Shown: positions 17,276 to 26,092, numbered from the stretch's first letter. The stretch: DNA of 64,000 bases from Polynucleobacter sphagniphilus (GCF_001953355.1 NZ_MPIY01000003.1:310001-374000); one strand, 5' to 3'. Translations and numbers: made by a program. Notes: generated by a model not told the origin, from the letters alone.

Positions 17276-17797
17276 ATGTCAGACTTAGGTGACAAAGTGA
17301 AACAAGGCCCGAGTCTAAAAGCTCGGGCTTTGCGCCTTTTATCCTTGCGTGAATACAGTCGCAAAGGTTTGGCAAGCAAGCTGGAAGAGTCTGAGGCTAG
17401 ACGCTTGCAGCGTGCATCCCTGAATAACAAGGAACCTGAGGTTTCCGGCAAACCGATAGCGCTGCAAATTGAAGAGGTACTGGATGATTTTGAGGCGCGC
17501 GGTTGGCTCTCAGATGAGCGCTTTGCAGAATCCTTGGCTCGCCGTCGTAGTGAGCGCTACGGAACTCGCAAAATCCAAGAAGAGCTACAACGCGCTGGCG
17601 TGGATAGTAATAAAACGCTTGATTTACTTCAGAGCCTGAGAGATTCTGAATTTGAGCGCGCAAAAGAGCTCTGGCTCAGGAAGTTTGGTTCGATGGCACA
17701 AGAGCCAAAAGAGCGGGCCCGTCAATACCGCTTTCTGGCCTCAAAAGGATTCAGCTCGGCGATCGTTGCAAAGATTATTGGCGGCCGTTCAGACTAG
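17276..17797 (+). CDS. recX: Regulatory protein RecX
   Basis: RecX (173 residues), which caps and modulates RecA filaments. The three-helix repeats characteristic of RecX are visible: SLKARALRLLSLREYSRKGL at 13-32, the middle segment with LDDFEARGWLSDERFAESLARRRSERYG, and the C-terminal RARQYRFLASKGFSSAIVAKII. It starts 7 nt after the recA stop. A terminator-like hairpin (17303-17332) lies inside its first 19 codons, so expression probably depends on read-through from recA. Confidence 0.92.
   Translation: MSDLGDKVKQGPSLKARALRLLSLREYSRKGLASKLEESEARRLQRASLNNKEPEVSGKPIALQIEEVLDDFEARGWLSDERFAESLARRRSERYGTRKIQEELQRAGVDSNKTLDLLQSLRDSEFERAKELWLRKFGSMAQEPKERARQYRFLASKGFSSAIVAKIIGGRSD
17303..17332 (+). 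terminator. Terminator/attenuator-like hairpin within recX 5' coding region
   Basis: CAAGGCCCGAG (17303-17313) pairs with CTCGGGCTTTG (17322-17332) over 11 positions with one G-T pair and an 8-nt loop; TTTT follows at 17337-17340 after CGCC. Stem strength resembles an intrinsic terminator, though the T-run is short and displaced. It would reduce recX relative to recA expression, as the intergenic recA-recX terminator does in Escherichia coli. Confidence 0.6.
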
Positions 17798-17952
17798 GGC
17801 AAGTACGGAGTAGGCCGGTCAAAATGCCGCGTTGCAGCATGATAGACTCATAGAGTCGGTAAAACCATTCACATTTATTGAATTTCAACAAAAGTAATTG
17901 GGTTTGCTAATCCTCGTCGCTTGCTAAAAAAGATACTGTTTCGGGAGTAATT

Positions 17953-19123
17953 ATGAAAATTCACGAGTACCAAGGCAAAGAACTTCTGCGCCAATTTAAT
18001 GTGCCTGTTCCAAACGGCATTCCTGCTTTTAGTGTTGATGAGGCTGTATCAGCTGCCGAGAAATTAGGCGGCCCAATATGGGTTGTCAAGGCGCAAATTC
18101 ATGCGGGTGGTCGTGGTAAAGGCGGTGGTGTCAAATTAGCCAGAAGTATGGATGAAGTAAAGAAATATGCTTCTGAAATCTTAGGCATGCAGCTCAAAAC
18201 ACATCAAACGGGACCGGAAGGTCAAAAGGTAAATCGCCTTTTGATTGAAGATGGTGCTGATATCAAAAAAAGAGTACTACTTCAGCGTAGTGACTGACCG
18301 TGCATCACAAAAGAACGTGATTATGGCTTCTAGCGAAGGCGGTATGGATATTGAGGAAGTGGCTGAGTCACATCCCGAAAAAATTATTAAGGTATTTGTT
18401 GATCCATTGATTGGTCTGACAGATGCTGATTGCACCGTGATTGCTAAAGGAATTGGTGTTCCAGATGCCTCCATTCCAATGGCTAGTGAAGTATTTAAAA
18501 ACCTCTACAAAACCTATTGGGAAACTGATGCCTCTTTGGTTGAGATTAATCCATTAATCCTTGAGGGGAATGGCAAGATCAAGGCACTGGATGCCAAATT
18601 CAACTTTGATCCCAATGCTTTGTACCGTCATCCAGAAATCGTTGCTTACCGTGATATCGACGAAGAGGATGCTGCTGAGATTGAGGCCTCCAAATTTGAT
18701 TTGGCCTACATCTCTCTAGATGGCAATATTGGTTGCTTAGTAAATGGCGCCGGATTGGCGATGGCTACGATGGATACGATCAAGTTATTTGGTGGCGAGC
18801 CAGCAAACTTCTTGGACGTAGGTGGTGGCGCTACAGCAGAAAAAGTAACCGAAGCTTTCAAGATCATGCTCAAAAATAAGAGTGTGGAAGCGATTTTGGT
18901 CAACATCTTCGGCGGCATTATGCGTTGTGATGTGATTGCTGATGGTGTGGTTACAGCCTGTAAAGCAGTCAACTTGACTGTGCCTTTGGTTGTGCGCATG
19001 AAGGGTACCAACGAAGAGTTGGGCAAGAAAATTCTTGCTGACTCTGGTTTGCCTATTATTAGTGCCGATTCAATGGCTGAAGCCGCTACTAAGGTAGTTG
19101 CTGCTGTTGCCAAAAACAAATAA
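17953..19123 (+). pseudogene. sucC: Succinyl-CoA synthetase beta subunit, interrupted by a +1-nt frameshift
   Basis: ADP-forming succinate-CoA ligase beta subunit of the citric acid cycle. The N-terminal ATP-grasp part is read from 17953 to the A7 tract at 18265-18271, after which the frame ends at 18297; the rest of the protein continues in the next frame from GAG at 18272 to 19123. Removing one A gives exactly 389 codons, the normal family length, with the conserved sequence [12 protein letters not shown] across the join. All other family features are intact ([31 protein letters not shown]). Because SucC is normally essential to the cycle and sucD follows intact, a sequencing/assembly error in the homopolymer, or transcriptional slippage, is as likely as a real inactivation. 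Confidence 0.85.
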
Positions 19124-19138
19124 TCAAGGAATTTCAAT

Positions 19139-20032
19139 ATGTCTATTTTGATTAATAAAAACACCAAAGTCATTACACAAGGTATCACTGGTAAGACCGG
19201 TCAGTTCCACACTGAAAAGTGTCAAGAGTATGCAAACGGTAAAAACTGTTTTGTAGCAGGCGTCAATCCAAAAAAAGCGGGCGAATCTATTTTTAATATT
19301 CCAATTTACGGAACGGTTAAAGAGGCTGCTCAACAAACAGGCGCCACTACTTCTGTGATCTACGTTCCGCCTCCAGGCGCAGCAGCAGCGATTTGGGAAG
19401 CAGTAGAGGCAGATCTTGATTTTGTGATTTGTATTACCGAAGGTATACCTGTGCGCGACATGTTGGAAGTGCGCAATAAGATGAAGGCAAAGGAAGCTGC
19501 TGGTGGCAAGAAGACCTTGTTGCTTGGCCCTAACTGCCCTGGCATCATTACTCCAGATGAGATCAAAATCGGCATTATGCCGGGCCATATTCATAAGAAG
19601 GGTCGCATTGGTGTGGTGAGCCGTTCCGGTACTTTGACCTATGAAGCTGTTGGGCAATTGACTGCCATTGGCCTTGGTCAATCTACTGCCGTAGGTATTG
19701 GTGGCGATCCAATCAATGGTCTCAAGCATATCGATATCATGAGAATGTTCAACGATGATCCTGAAACTGATGCAGTCATCATGATTGGTGAAATCGGTGG
19801 TCCAGATGAGGCGGAAGCGGCTCGCTGGTGCAAAGAGAATATGAAAAAGCCAGTAGTAGGATTTATTGCTGGCGTAACTGCGCCTCCTGGAAAACGTATG
19901 GGCCATGCTGGTGCATTGATTTCTGGTGGTGCGGATACTGCAGACGCCAAATTGGAAGTGATGGAGGAGTGCGGTTTTAAAGTAACACGCAACCCATCCG
20001 AAATGGCTGCTTTATTAAAGGCTATGCTGTAA
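19139..20032 (+). CDS. sucD: Succinyl-CoA synthetase alpha subunit
   Basis: Alpha subunit (297 residues) of succinate-CoA ligase, which carries the phosphohistidine and the CoA-binding Rossmann domain. The CoA motif GITGKTGQFHT is at 15-25 and the active-site H256 lies in GKRMGHAGALISGG. It begins 15 nt after sucC on the same strand, with AAGGA upstream, forming the standard sucCD operon. Confidence 0.97.
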   Translation: MSILINKNTKVITQGITGKTGQFHTEKCQEYANGKNCFVAGVNPKKAGESIFNIPIYGTVKEAAQQTGATTSVIYVPPPGAAAAIWEAVEADLDFVICITEGIPVRDMLEVRNKMKAKEAAGGKKTLLLGPNCPGIITPDEIKIGIMPGHIHKKGRIGVVSRSGTLTYEAVGQLTAIGLGQSTAVGIGGDPINGLKHIDIMRMFNDDPETDAVIMIGEIGGPDEAEAARWCKENMKKPVVGFIAGVTAPPGKRMGHAGALISGGADTADAKLEVMEECGFKVTRNPSEMAALLKAML

Positions 20033-20059
20033 ACAATTTATCGGATGCATCATGAGACT

Positions 20060-20085
20060 ACAGCTCCTTAGGGAGCTGTTTTATT
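20060..20085 (+). terminator. Rho-independent terminator after sucD
   Basis: ACAGCTCC (20060-20067) and GGAGCTGT (20072-20079) form a perfect 8-bp stem with loop TTAG, followed by TTTATTT. It separates sucCD from the terC-like gene starting at 20099. Confidence 0.85.
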
Positions 20086-20098
20086 TGAAAGATATTGA

Positions 20099-20818
20099 AT
20101 GGGCAGTTTGGATATTTCGACATTATTAAATCCAGTCTTTTTGACTGCGCTACTTTCAATCGTTGTAGCTAATATTTTGCTGTCGGGAGATAACGCAGTA
20201 GTGATTGCCTTAGCCTCCCGTAATTTGCCAAAAGGGCAGCAAGGCAGGGCAATTTTTTGGGGTAGCGCTGCTGCCATCATTTTGCGCATCGTTTTAACGA
20301 TTGCTGCTGTTCAATTATTGAATCTGCCCTACCTAAAAATCATTGGTGCAATTGCTTTAATTTGGATTGGGGTGCAGTTATTAGCAGATGGTGATGGGGA
20401 GGCTGAGACTCAAGCCCACCCCAGTGTATGGGGTGCAATTCGGACAATTTTGTTGGCTGATTTAGTGATGAGTTTGGATAACGTAATTGCAGTTGCCGCT
20501 GCGGCCCAAAAGGGGCCGGAAGAGACTCGCTTACTGCTCTTAATCATCGGACTGGGTCTTTCTATTCCTTTGATTATTTTCGGCAGCACCATATTACTTA
20601 AGGCCATGAATCGCTTCCCTATCATTATTACTTTAGGGGCTGGGTTGCTTGGCTTATTGGCTGGGGATATGTTGGCTGGAGACCCAATTATTAAAGGGTT
20701 AATTCAGCAAGATGGGTTGGAAAATGCACGCACCTTATTCGAAGTAGTTGGTGTGGCTATTGTGATTCTTGCCGGCACTTACTTGAAGAAAAAGGATTCG
20801 AAAAAGACGGACTCTTAA
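20099..20818 (+). CDS. TerC family integral membrane protein (YjbE-type)
   Basis: Membrane protein of 239 residues with seven or so hydrophobic segments. It has the TerC signature acidic motifs inside membrane helices: LSGDNAVVIAL (about 28-38) and MSLDNVIAVAA (about 123-133). Relatives are implicated in manganese or other metal export and in metalation of secreted enzymes. The 66-nt upstream gap is largely the sucD terminator, too short for a yybP-ykoY manganese riboswitch. Metal specificity is not shown by the sequence. Confidence 0.87.
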   Translation: MGSLDISTLLNPVFLTALLSIVVANILLSGDNAVVIALASRNLPKGQQGRAIFWGSAAAIILRIVLTIAAVQLLNLPYLKIIGAIALIWIGVQLLADGDGEAETQAHPSVWGAIRTILLADLVMSLDNVIAVAAAAQKGPEETRLLLLIIGLGLSIPLIIFGSTILLKAMNRFPIIITLGAGLLGLLAGDMLAGDPIIKGLIQQDGLENARTLFEVVGVAIVILAGTYLKKKDSKKTDS

Positions 20819-20901
20819 ATCAGAGCTTTCTGATGGCGATGTGTGTTGGTTGTTAGAGCTATAAGATGGATCATCAGGGTTTAACACCAGGAGATAAAGT
20901 G

Positions 20902-21420
20902 ATGCAAAAAAGTACGCTACAAGATCATCAGCAAAGTAATGCTTCAGAAGCTGGATTTACATTAATTGAGGTGATGGTCGTAGTTGCCATCATCGGTATT
21001 CTGGTGGCTGTTGCTGTGCCCCAATATCAAGACTATATTGCGCGCAGTCGAATTGTTGAGGGTATGAATTTATCCTCTAGCGCCAAAATGGCAGTAACGG
21101 AAGCTTTTGCAAGTCGTGGAACGGTAGCTATGGATGAGGCTACTCATGGCTCGTTCACTTTTACGCCCACTAGAAGTGTGAAGTTGATAGAGGTCACGCC
21201 ATCAGGAGCCATTGCAATTGATTATCAAATTAGCGTTGCCCCTGAGGGCAAAAATACCTTGCACTTGATTCCAACGAATGAGCCAGATGCAAATGTTCCC
21301 AAGCCGCTTGATCTTTCTAAGCCAGAAGGCTCAACCTGGTCAGGTGGGTGGTCATGTCGCTCTACCGAGACCAATCTTATTTCTCAATTATTGCCATCTG
21401 AGTGTAGGGTTGGGAGATAA
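20902..21420 (+). CDS. Type IV pilin (PilA-like major pilin)
   Basis: Prepilin of 172 residues. The class-III signal is EAG|FTLIEVMVVVAIIGIL: cleavage after G18, mature F1 and the conserved E5, then a hydrophobic assembly helix. A C-terminal cysteine pair (WSC...PSEC) would close the D-region loop. ATG 20902 is preceded by AGGAGA at 20889-20894; a longer frame to 20866 lacks a site. The 18-residue leader is long and ends with acidic residues rather than the usual Lys/Arg. Assembly genes are not in this window. Confidence 0.87.
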   Translation: MQKSTLQDHQQSNASEAGFTLIEVMVVVAIIGILVAVAVPQYQDYIARSRIVEGMNLSSSAKMAVTEAFASRGTVAMDEATHGSFTFTPTRSVKLIEVTPSGAIAIDYQISVAPEGKNTLHLIPTNEPDANVPKPLDLSKPEGSTWSGGWSCRSTETNLISQLLPSECRVGR

Positions 21421-21430
21421 AAAGCAAGAT

Positions 21431-21453
21431 AAACCACCTGCGGGTGGTTTTTT
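21431..21453 (+). terminator. Rho-independent terminator after the pilin gene
   Basis: AAACCACC (21431-21438) and GGTGGTTT (21443-21450) with loop TGCG, followed by more T residues. The flanking A-run makes it usable for the convergent moaC gene too, though moaC ends at its very edge. Confidence 0.85.
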
Positions 21454-21934
21454 ATTGATCGACCACCTTCCAATCTCCACTCTTGCCACCACTCTTCTCA
21501 AGTAGTTTGATGTCACCCATAATCATCCCTCTATCGACTGCTTTGCACATATCGTAGATTGTGAGGAGGGCAACTTGAACTGCGGTAAGCGCTTCCATTT
21601 CAACGCCAGTCGGTCCTGTAGTTTCGGCTCTGACATGACAACTAATGCTACTAGTCTCTTGATTGGGTTGAAACTCCACGCTAACGTGAGTTAGTACCAA
21701 TGGGTGGCATAAAGGGATTAGCTCAGAAGTTTTTTTGGATGCTTGTATGGCTGCAATTCGGGCAATTCCTAGAACATCACCTTTTTTATGATTACCAGCC
21801 ATCACCATGTCAAATGTTTGGGGTAGCATAGTAATTAACCCGCTAGCCAAGGCAATGCGGTGGGTATTGGCTTTATCACCCACGTTCACCATATGAGCTT
21901 GGCCACTATCATCAAAATGCGTTAATTTATTCAT
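21452..21934 (-). CDS. moaC: Cyclic pyranopterin monophosphate synthase MoaC
   Basis: MoaC (160 residues) converts the MoaA product into cyclic pyranopterin monophosphate in molybdenum cofactor synthesis. Conserved elements: LCHPL at 75-79, the METAL-like segment [10 protein letters not shown] at 110-119, and the catalytic D128-x2-K131 ([10 protein letters not shown]). No other moa genes are adjacent. Divergent from the M48 protease gene, only 22 nt apart. Confidence 0.95.
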   Translation of the reverse strand: MNKLTHFDDSGQAHMVNVGDKANTHRIALASGLITMLPQTFDMVMAGNHKKGDVLGIARIAAIQASKKTSELIPLCHPLVLTHVSVEFQPNQETSSISCHVRAETTGPTGVEMEALTAVQVALLTIYDMCKAVDRGMIMGDIKLLEKSGGKSGDWKVVDQ

Positions 21935-21956
21935 GGGATAGTTTTACCATATAGGC

Positions 21957-23699
21957 ATGCAATCAATAAAGACTTCTTCTCAAGATAAATTGTCGCACTC
22001 TATGCCCCAGAGAATTCTGGCATGCCAGTTGATTCTAGCGCTTGCTTTGGGGGGTGTTTGCCCAGCATATGCTGCTAGCGGAACCCCACCTCCTCCTGCG
22101 GATGTTTGGGGGGATGTTTCAGTTGAAGGTAATTCAGCTGCAATTGCGAATATTGGCAGGGCTATGCAATCTCCAGATGCCCAGTCATCGAACTTGCCAG
22201 TGCGAAGTATTAACTCGCAGTCCAACATTGTTTTACCGGATATGGGTGATCCTGGTGGAGACGCTTTAAATCGAGTGGATGAGCGCAAATACGGTGAAAT
22301 GATTATGCGAGAAATCAGGCCAGACCCTGATTATTCTAATGATTTGCCGATCTATGATTTTTTAAATCAGATGGAGCGACGCCTGATACAGACTGCCAAG
22401 CGCTTGCAGTTAGGTGGAGCCAATGAGCAGGGTAGTGGTGCCTATAACTTTGAAATTTTTGTGGTTAAAGATAGCAGCATTAATGCGTTTGCTTTGCCGG
22501 GCGGCTTTATTGGTTTTCATACTGGATTGATAGTGAGCGCAGAAACCGATTCAGAGGTGGCTTCGGTGATGGGGCATGAAACCGGACACGTTTTACAACG
22601 TCATTTAGCGCGCGAGTTGGATAAGCAAACCACCAATATGATGATTGCCTTGGCAGGTATGGCATTAGGAGCTTTAGCTGCTTCACGTAATCCTAATGCA
22701 GGTGTAGGAATTATGCAGGGTGGGCAAGCCTTGGCTGTTAATAATCAGCTTTCTTATTCAAGAGATGCTGAACGTGAAGCTGATCGAGTAGGTTTTCAGA
22801 TATTGTCCGCAAGTGGTTATGACGTCAATGGGGCACCCGATTTTTTCCAGCGTCTACAAAGAGCGACGGGGATCATGGATAACGGGGTACCAGCCTATGT
22901 TCGTACTCACCCTTTAACTACGGAGCGGATTGCTGATATGCAAGACCGAGCCCGAATGATTAAACAAGCAACAGTACCAACGGCCATTGAGTTCTATTTT
23001 ATTAAAGCGCGTGCTCGTTTTGAGCAGTCTGGAACCACTAGCGGAATGTACGATCTTAAGAATACCTTTGAGAGTTTGAGTAAACAATCTGCGCCCGGAA
23101 AGCAAATGGAGGGCTTTTATGGCCTTGCTTTAGTAGCGCAGCGTCAAGGACGCATCGATCAAGCAGAATCCTATTTGCAGCAGGCGCGCAACGTAGCACA
23201 TGCATCGAGCGCGCCGGGTTCGCCTATTCAGAGGCAAAGCCTCTCTTTGGATGTAACGGCATCAGAGCTAGCTCTTGCCAAAGGCAAGTATGAAGATGCT
23301 TTGCAGATTGCCCAGGCAACCATGCGTGCCTACCCACAATCCTATGCTGCTAGTGTGGCAATGATTAATGCAGAACTAAAGCTTGGGCGCACTAACGATG
23401 CTATTGCATGGTTAAAAGCGCGCACTAAGACACAGCCTAATGAGATCCTTTGGTGGGGCTTGCTATCCAAGGCCTATGACCAAGCGCAAAATGTGCCGAT
23501 GCGTCACTATGCTTTAGGGGAAAAATATGCCCTTGAGGGCGCATGGCCCTCTGCAATTGAACAGCTGAAGATTGCACGAAGCAGCGGCGGCTCTGATTTT
23601 TACCAGGCATCCACGATTGATGCTAGGTTGCGTGATATGCAAAGACGATATCAAGAAGAAATGAAAGACTTGGGCAAGAAAAAGCCGGTACCGCTTTAA
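21957..23699 (+). CDS. M48 family metalloprotease with TPR repeats (BepA/YfgC-like)
   Basis: Periplasmic zinc protease of 580 residues, like BepA, which degrades stalled outer-membrane proteins such as LptD and BamA. A signal peptide covers about residues 17-40; the protease domain has HETGH at 207-211 and the third ligand in EREAD at 272-276; from about 335 onward come TPR-like helices (ARFEQSG, GLALVAQRQGRIDQAESYL, ALAKGKYEDALQIA). The start may be ATG 21957 or ATG 22002; both keep the signal peptide. It ends by sharing TTAA with the convergent gene. Confidence 0.88.
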   Translation: MQSIKTSSQDKLSHSMPQRILACQLILALALGGVCPAYAASGTPPPPADVWGDVSVEGNSAAIANIGRAMQSPDAQSSNLPVRSINSQSNIVLPDMGDPGGDALNRVDERKYGEMIMREIRPDPDYSNDLPIYDFLNQMERRLIQTAKRLQLGGANEQGSGAYNFEIFVVKDSSINAFALPGGFIGFHTGLIVSAETDSEVASVMGHETGHVLQRHLARELDKQTTNMMIALAGMALGALAASRNPNAGVGIMQGGQALAVNNQLSYSRDAEREADRVGFQILSASGYDVNGAPDFFQRLQRATGIMDNGVPAYVRTHPLTTERIADMQDRARMIKQATVPTAIEFYFIKARARFEQSGTTSGMYDLKNTFESLSKQSAPGKQMEGFYGLALVAQRQGRIDQAESYLQQARNVAHASSAPGSPIQRQSLSLDVTASELALAKGKYEDALQIAQATMRAYPQSYAASVAMINAELKLGRTNDAIAWLKARTKTQPNEILWWGLLSKAYDQAQNVPMRHYALGEKYALEGAWPSAIEQLKIARSSGGSDFYQASTIDARLRDMQRRYQEEMKDLGKKKPVPL

Positions 23700-24313
23700 G
23701 ACTTTTTGGGATTTTTAATAAACTCAAAGCGTGAACTGAGCTCTTCAAAGCCAATGGGATCCAAAGGGAGTGTTGCGCCATTCCAAGCCCAAGAACCTTT
23801 GAAGCTACAAGCATCTTGATGAACTTTGGCAAAGCCAGAAAATAAGTCTAAATCATGATCATGCAGAAGTGCCACGCTCAAACGATCTAAATGGGTAAAG
23901 TGATTGCTGTTCGAATCATCACAACAATTTTGACTAATTAAGCCAGTGATATATACATTGCCGAATTCATCGCAAAGCGCACCTTCTGCTTTGATGCTGC
24001 TGTGACATTGCGTTTGCAGAATAAAGGCATCTTTATGCGGAATGAGGCGAGCTATCCATGGGGTGGCATCTAGTGTGATGTACACACGTTGAGGACCATT
24101 TTGAAAAAAGTACTGCCCCATAGAATCACGCGCATAGTTCCTGGCAATGAATTCATTTAAAGCTGAATGCACTATTGGAGATCCTGGCAATCTATGGTGC
24201 TGCGCATATTCATCGCGCATACGCCACTGTCCTCGGCGGTCTAGTGCTAGCCAGCCAAAGCACTGCGGTACATTAGGCCACTTAACAAGAGAACGTAGTA
24301 CCTGTTCATCCAT
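23696..24313 (-). CDS. Conserved hypothetical protein (DUF2946-type name not certain)
   Basis: I recognise this 205-residue protein only as a conserved Burkholderiales hypothetical. Its start MDEQVLRSLVKWPNVPQCFGWLALDRRGQWRMR and the NGPQRVYITLDATPWIARL block are the parts I recall as conserved. No signal peptide or membrane segment is visible; it has a cysteine pair (NCCDD) and scattered histidines, so metal binding is possible but unproven. Its stop codon shares TTAA with the M48 protease gene, and it follows the SnoaL-like gene by 9 nt. Confidence 0.7.
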   Translation of the reverse strand: MDEQVLRSLVKWPNVPQCFGWLALDRRGQWRMRDEYAQHHRLPGSPIVHSALNEFIARNYARDSMGQYFFQNGPQRVYITLDATPWIARLIPHKDAFILQTQCHSSIKAEGALCDEFGNVYITGLISQNCCDDSNSNHFTHLDRLSVALLHDHDLDLFSGFAKVHQDACSFKGSWAWNGATLPLDPIGFEELSSRFEFIKNPKKS

Positions 24314-24322
24314 GATTGTGGA

Positions 24323-24757
24323 TTAATGCAGGCCGTGAGGTGTGGAGGGTGCGTTGAAGGTTTCTTCGGTAGAGCGGCTTGCGTGTAGATGGGCGATGCG
24401 CCAGCCTTGACTATCTTGCAATAAAACTAAAGTGATGTTCAGAAAAAAAGCAGCTTCAATTTGATCAACACGCAAGTGCACTGCTTCAGTTGTATCGTAA
24501 ACAGCAGCACCTAAAACAGAGTGACTGATGCAGGCAATGGGTTCTAAAAAAAGCGCTTGTTTAGCAAGTAGCCTTTCAAGACCCTCCCTAATCTCAGCAT
24601 GACCACTGAGACGATGGCCTTCTGGTAATACGCAAGTAATCGAGTCATCATCAAGCCAGATAGCTAATGCACCTGTAATATCTTGACGCTTTAGGGCATC
24701 CCGCCAAGCTTCTACAACTTCATCTGCATTATGAAAGAGTCTAGCTAGTTTTGACAT
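24323..24757 (-). CDS. SnoaL-like / NTF2-fold protein
   Basis: Protein of 144 residues with an NTF2-like fold signature: an N-terminal helix with EVVEAWRDALKRQD, an LDDDSITCVLPEGHRLSGHAEIREGLERLL segment and a C-terminal beta-strand pattern ending WRIAHLHASR. Such proteins are ligand-binding or isomerase domains, and many are uncharacterised. I use ATG 24757; the open frame upstream to 24859 enters waaF. Lies between waaF and a conserved hypothetical gene on the same strand. Confidence 0.75.
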   Translation of the reverse strand: MSKLARLFHNADEVVEAWRDALKRQDITGALAIWLDDDSITCVLPEGHRLSGHAEIREGLERLLAKQALFLEPIACISHSVLGAAVYDTTEAVHLRVDQIEAAFFLNITLVLLQDSQGWRIAHLHASRSTEETFNAPSTPHGLH

Positions 24758-24780
24758 GGCGTAATCTTTGGATTTAAGGG

Positions 24781-25815
24781 TTAGCGAAGCAAAGAAATAG
24801 TGTGAAGGACATTTTCGGGGGTGATGTCGTCTAAACATTTGAGATGCCCTAATGGACACTCTCGTTTATGGCATGGACTGCATGGTAGATTAAGCCACAT
24901 GATTTTTGCCCTATCTGAAAGAGGGGGCGTATGTTGCGGATCGCTCGAGCCAAAAATGGCTACTTGTGGGATGTGTAGTGCAGCGCCAATATGCATCAGG
25001 CCAGAATCATTGCTAACGAGTGTCTGGCATAAGCCGATTAAAGCAATCGCTTCATCAAGAGAAGTGCTGCCGCACCAGTTATGTATCTGTGGATGTCCAT
25101 TAGCACCCTGAATAATTTTCTCCCCAAGGCTGTAATCCGCTTTGCTGCCTAATAAGACTATCTGGGCATTTGAATTTTGAGCAATGACAGCCTGCGCTAG
25201 TTTTGCAAAGCGCCCTGTTGGCCAGCGTTTGCTCGGCCCATACTCGGCCCCCGGACAAAAAACATAGAGAGACTCGTTATTGATATTGGCTGCTGTCAAT
25301 TTAGCTTGTACTGCACCCTTGGCATCATGAGAGATGGTGAGGATAGGATTTGGGGCTGCAGTTACTGGAGCTTGATCTAATTCCAGTAAAGATGCCAGGG
25401 CGCAATAGTGCTCCACCATGGGTGGACGATTTACTTTGCTGGGGTTTTCTAGGGCGAAGTTAATGAGACCAAAACGCATCTCGCCTCGATAGCCAAAGCG
25501 AAATGGAATATTAGCAAGCCAAGGAATCAGCGCAGATTTAAGGCTGTTGGGTAATACAAAACAAGCCGAATAATTTTGAGCCTGCAGTTCTCTAGCCAAT
25601 TTTTTGCGCATCGACCATTGCAGTTGTTTGTGCTCCAGCTGTGCTTCAATGACTTGATTCACTTGTGCGCACGCGCGGTAAATGGGGGCAACCCAAGTGC
25701 TAGCTAAAACATCAATTTGAGAGTGGGGGTATTGCGCTTTGAGCTTGGCCAGCAATGGTTGGGACATGACTGCATCACCAATCCAATTAGGGGCGATGAT
25801 CAGAATACGGTTCAT
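24781..25815 (-). CDS. waaF: Lipopolysaccharide heptosyltransferase II
   Basis: GT9-family glycosyltransferase of 344 residues that adds the second heptose to the LPS inner core using ADP-heptose. It starts MNRILIIAPNWIGDAVMSQPL, the WaaF acceptor-side signature, has CPGAEYGPSKRWP at about 191-203 and the nucleotide-side motif SNDSGLMHIGAALHIP followed by FGSSDP. The precursor pathway is represented by gmhB in this window. A 9-bp hairpin lies between this gene and the upstream zinc-finger gene. Confidence 0.92.
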   Translation of the reverse strand: MNRILIIAPNWIGDAVMSQPLLAKLKAQYPHSQIDVLASTWVAPIYRACAQVNQVIEAQLEHKQLQWSMRKKLARELQAQNYSACFVLPNSLKSALIPWLANIPFRFGYRGEMRFGLINFALENPSKVNRPPMVEHYCALASLLELDQAPVTAAPNPILTISHDAKGAVQAKLTAANINNESLYVFCPGAEYGPSKRWPTGRFAKLAQAVIAQNSNAQIVLLGSKADYSLGEKIIQGANGHPQIHNWCGSTSLDEAIALIGLCQTLVSNDSGLMHIGAALHIPQVAIFGSSDPQHTPPLSDRAKIMWLNLPCSPCHKRECPLGHLKCLDDITPENVLHTISLLR

Positions 25816-25832
25816 GTGAGGTATCCCGATGC

Positions 25833-25856
25833 AGCACCCACATCTGCGTGGGTGCT
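25833..25856. repeat. Intergenic 9-bp inverted repeat upstream of waaF
   Basis: AGCACCCAC (25833-25841) and GTGGGTGCT (25848-25856) with a 6-nt loop, between the zinc-finger gene stop and the waaF start (both minus strand). No T-run follows, so termination is uncertain; it may be an attenuating or stabilising hairpin. Confidence 0.5.
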
Positions 25857-25865
25857 TAACACGGT

Positions 25866-26054
25866 TTAATGTCCGTGCGGCTCAGTGCCAGGGATGAGTT
25901 TGTAATGAGCGCCACAATAGGGGCACTTAGCCTCGCCTGTTTCAGTGATATCTAAAAACACCCTTGGATGTGAATTCCAGGCCGGTGTTTTATTGGTAGG
26001 ACAGTGCAAAGGCAAGTCCTTGCCATCAATCATTATTACTTGTGCTTCGCTCAT
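25866..26054 (-). CDS. Zinc-finger CHCC domain protein
   Basis: Protein of 62 residues matching the zf-CHCC family, related to the mitochondrial complex I accessory subunit NDUFS6. The zinc ligands read C18-x10-H29-x14-C44-x2-C47. Function in bacteria is unclear. It follows ilvE by 38 nt on the same strand and precedes waaF by 50 nt. Confidence 0.85.
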   Translation of the reverse strand: MSEAQVIMIDGKDLPLHCPTNKTPAWNSHPRVFLDITETGEAKCPYCGAHYKLIPGTEPHGH

Positions 26055-26092
26055 TTTCTGCTTCCTTAATACTTAAAAGAACGTTTTATGTA

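Noticed and set aside
18265..18272. Programmed -1 ribosomal frameshift in sucC
   Set aside because: The join needs +1 (or -2); the reading phase of the A-run does not fit an X_XXY_YYZ -1 site, and no stimulatory pseudoknot is evident.
18245..18297. Separate short gene start (ATG at 18245) for the second half of sucC
   Set aside because: It overlaps the first half in another frame, has no ribosome-binding site, and the combined product equals one normal SucC; a single frameshifted gene is simpler.
19124..19906. 260-codon frame antisense to sucD
   Set aside because: Lies wholly on the opposite strand of a well-recognised gene, has no family resemblance and no ribosome-binding site.
20033..20098. 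yybP-ykoY manganese riboswitch ahead of the TerC-family gene
   Set aside because: The gap is 66 nt and mostly a sucD terminator; no room for the riboswitch fold.
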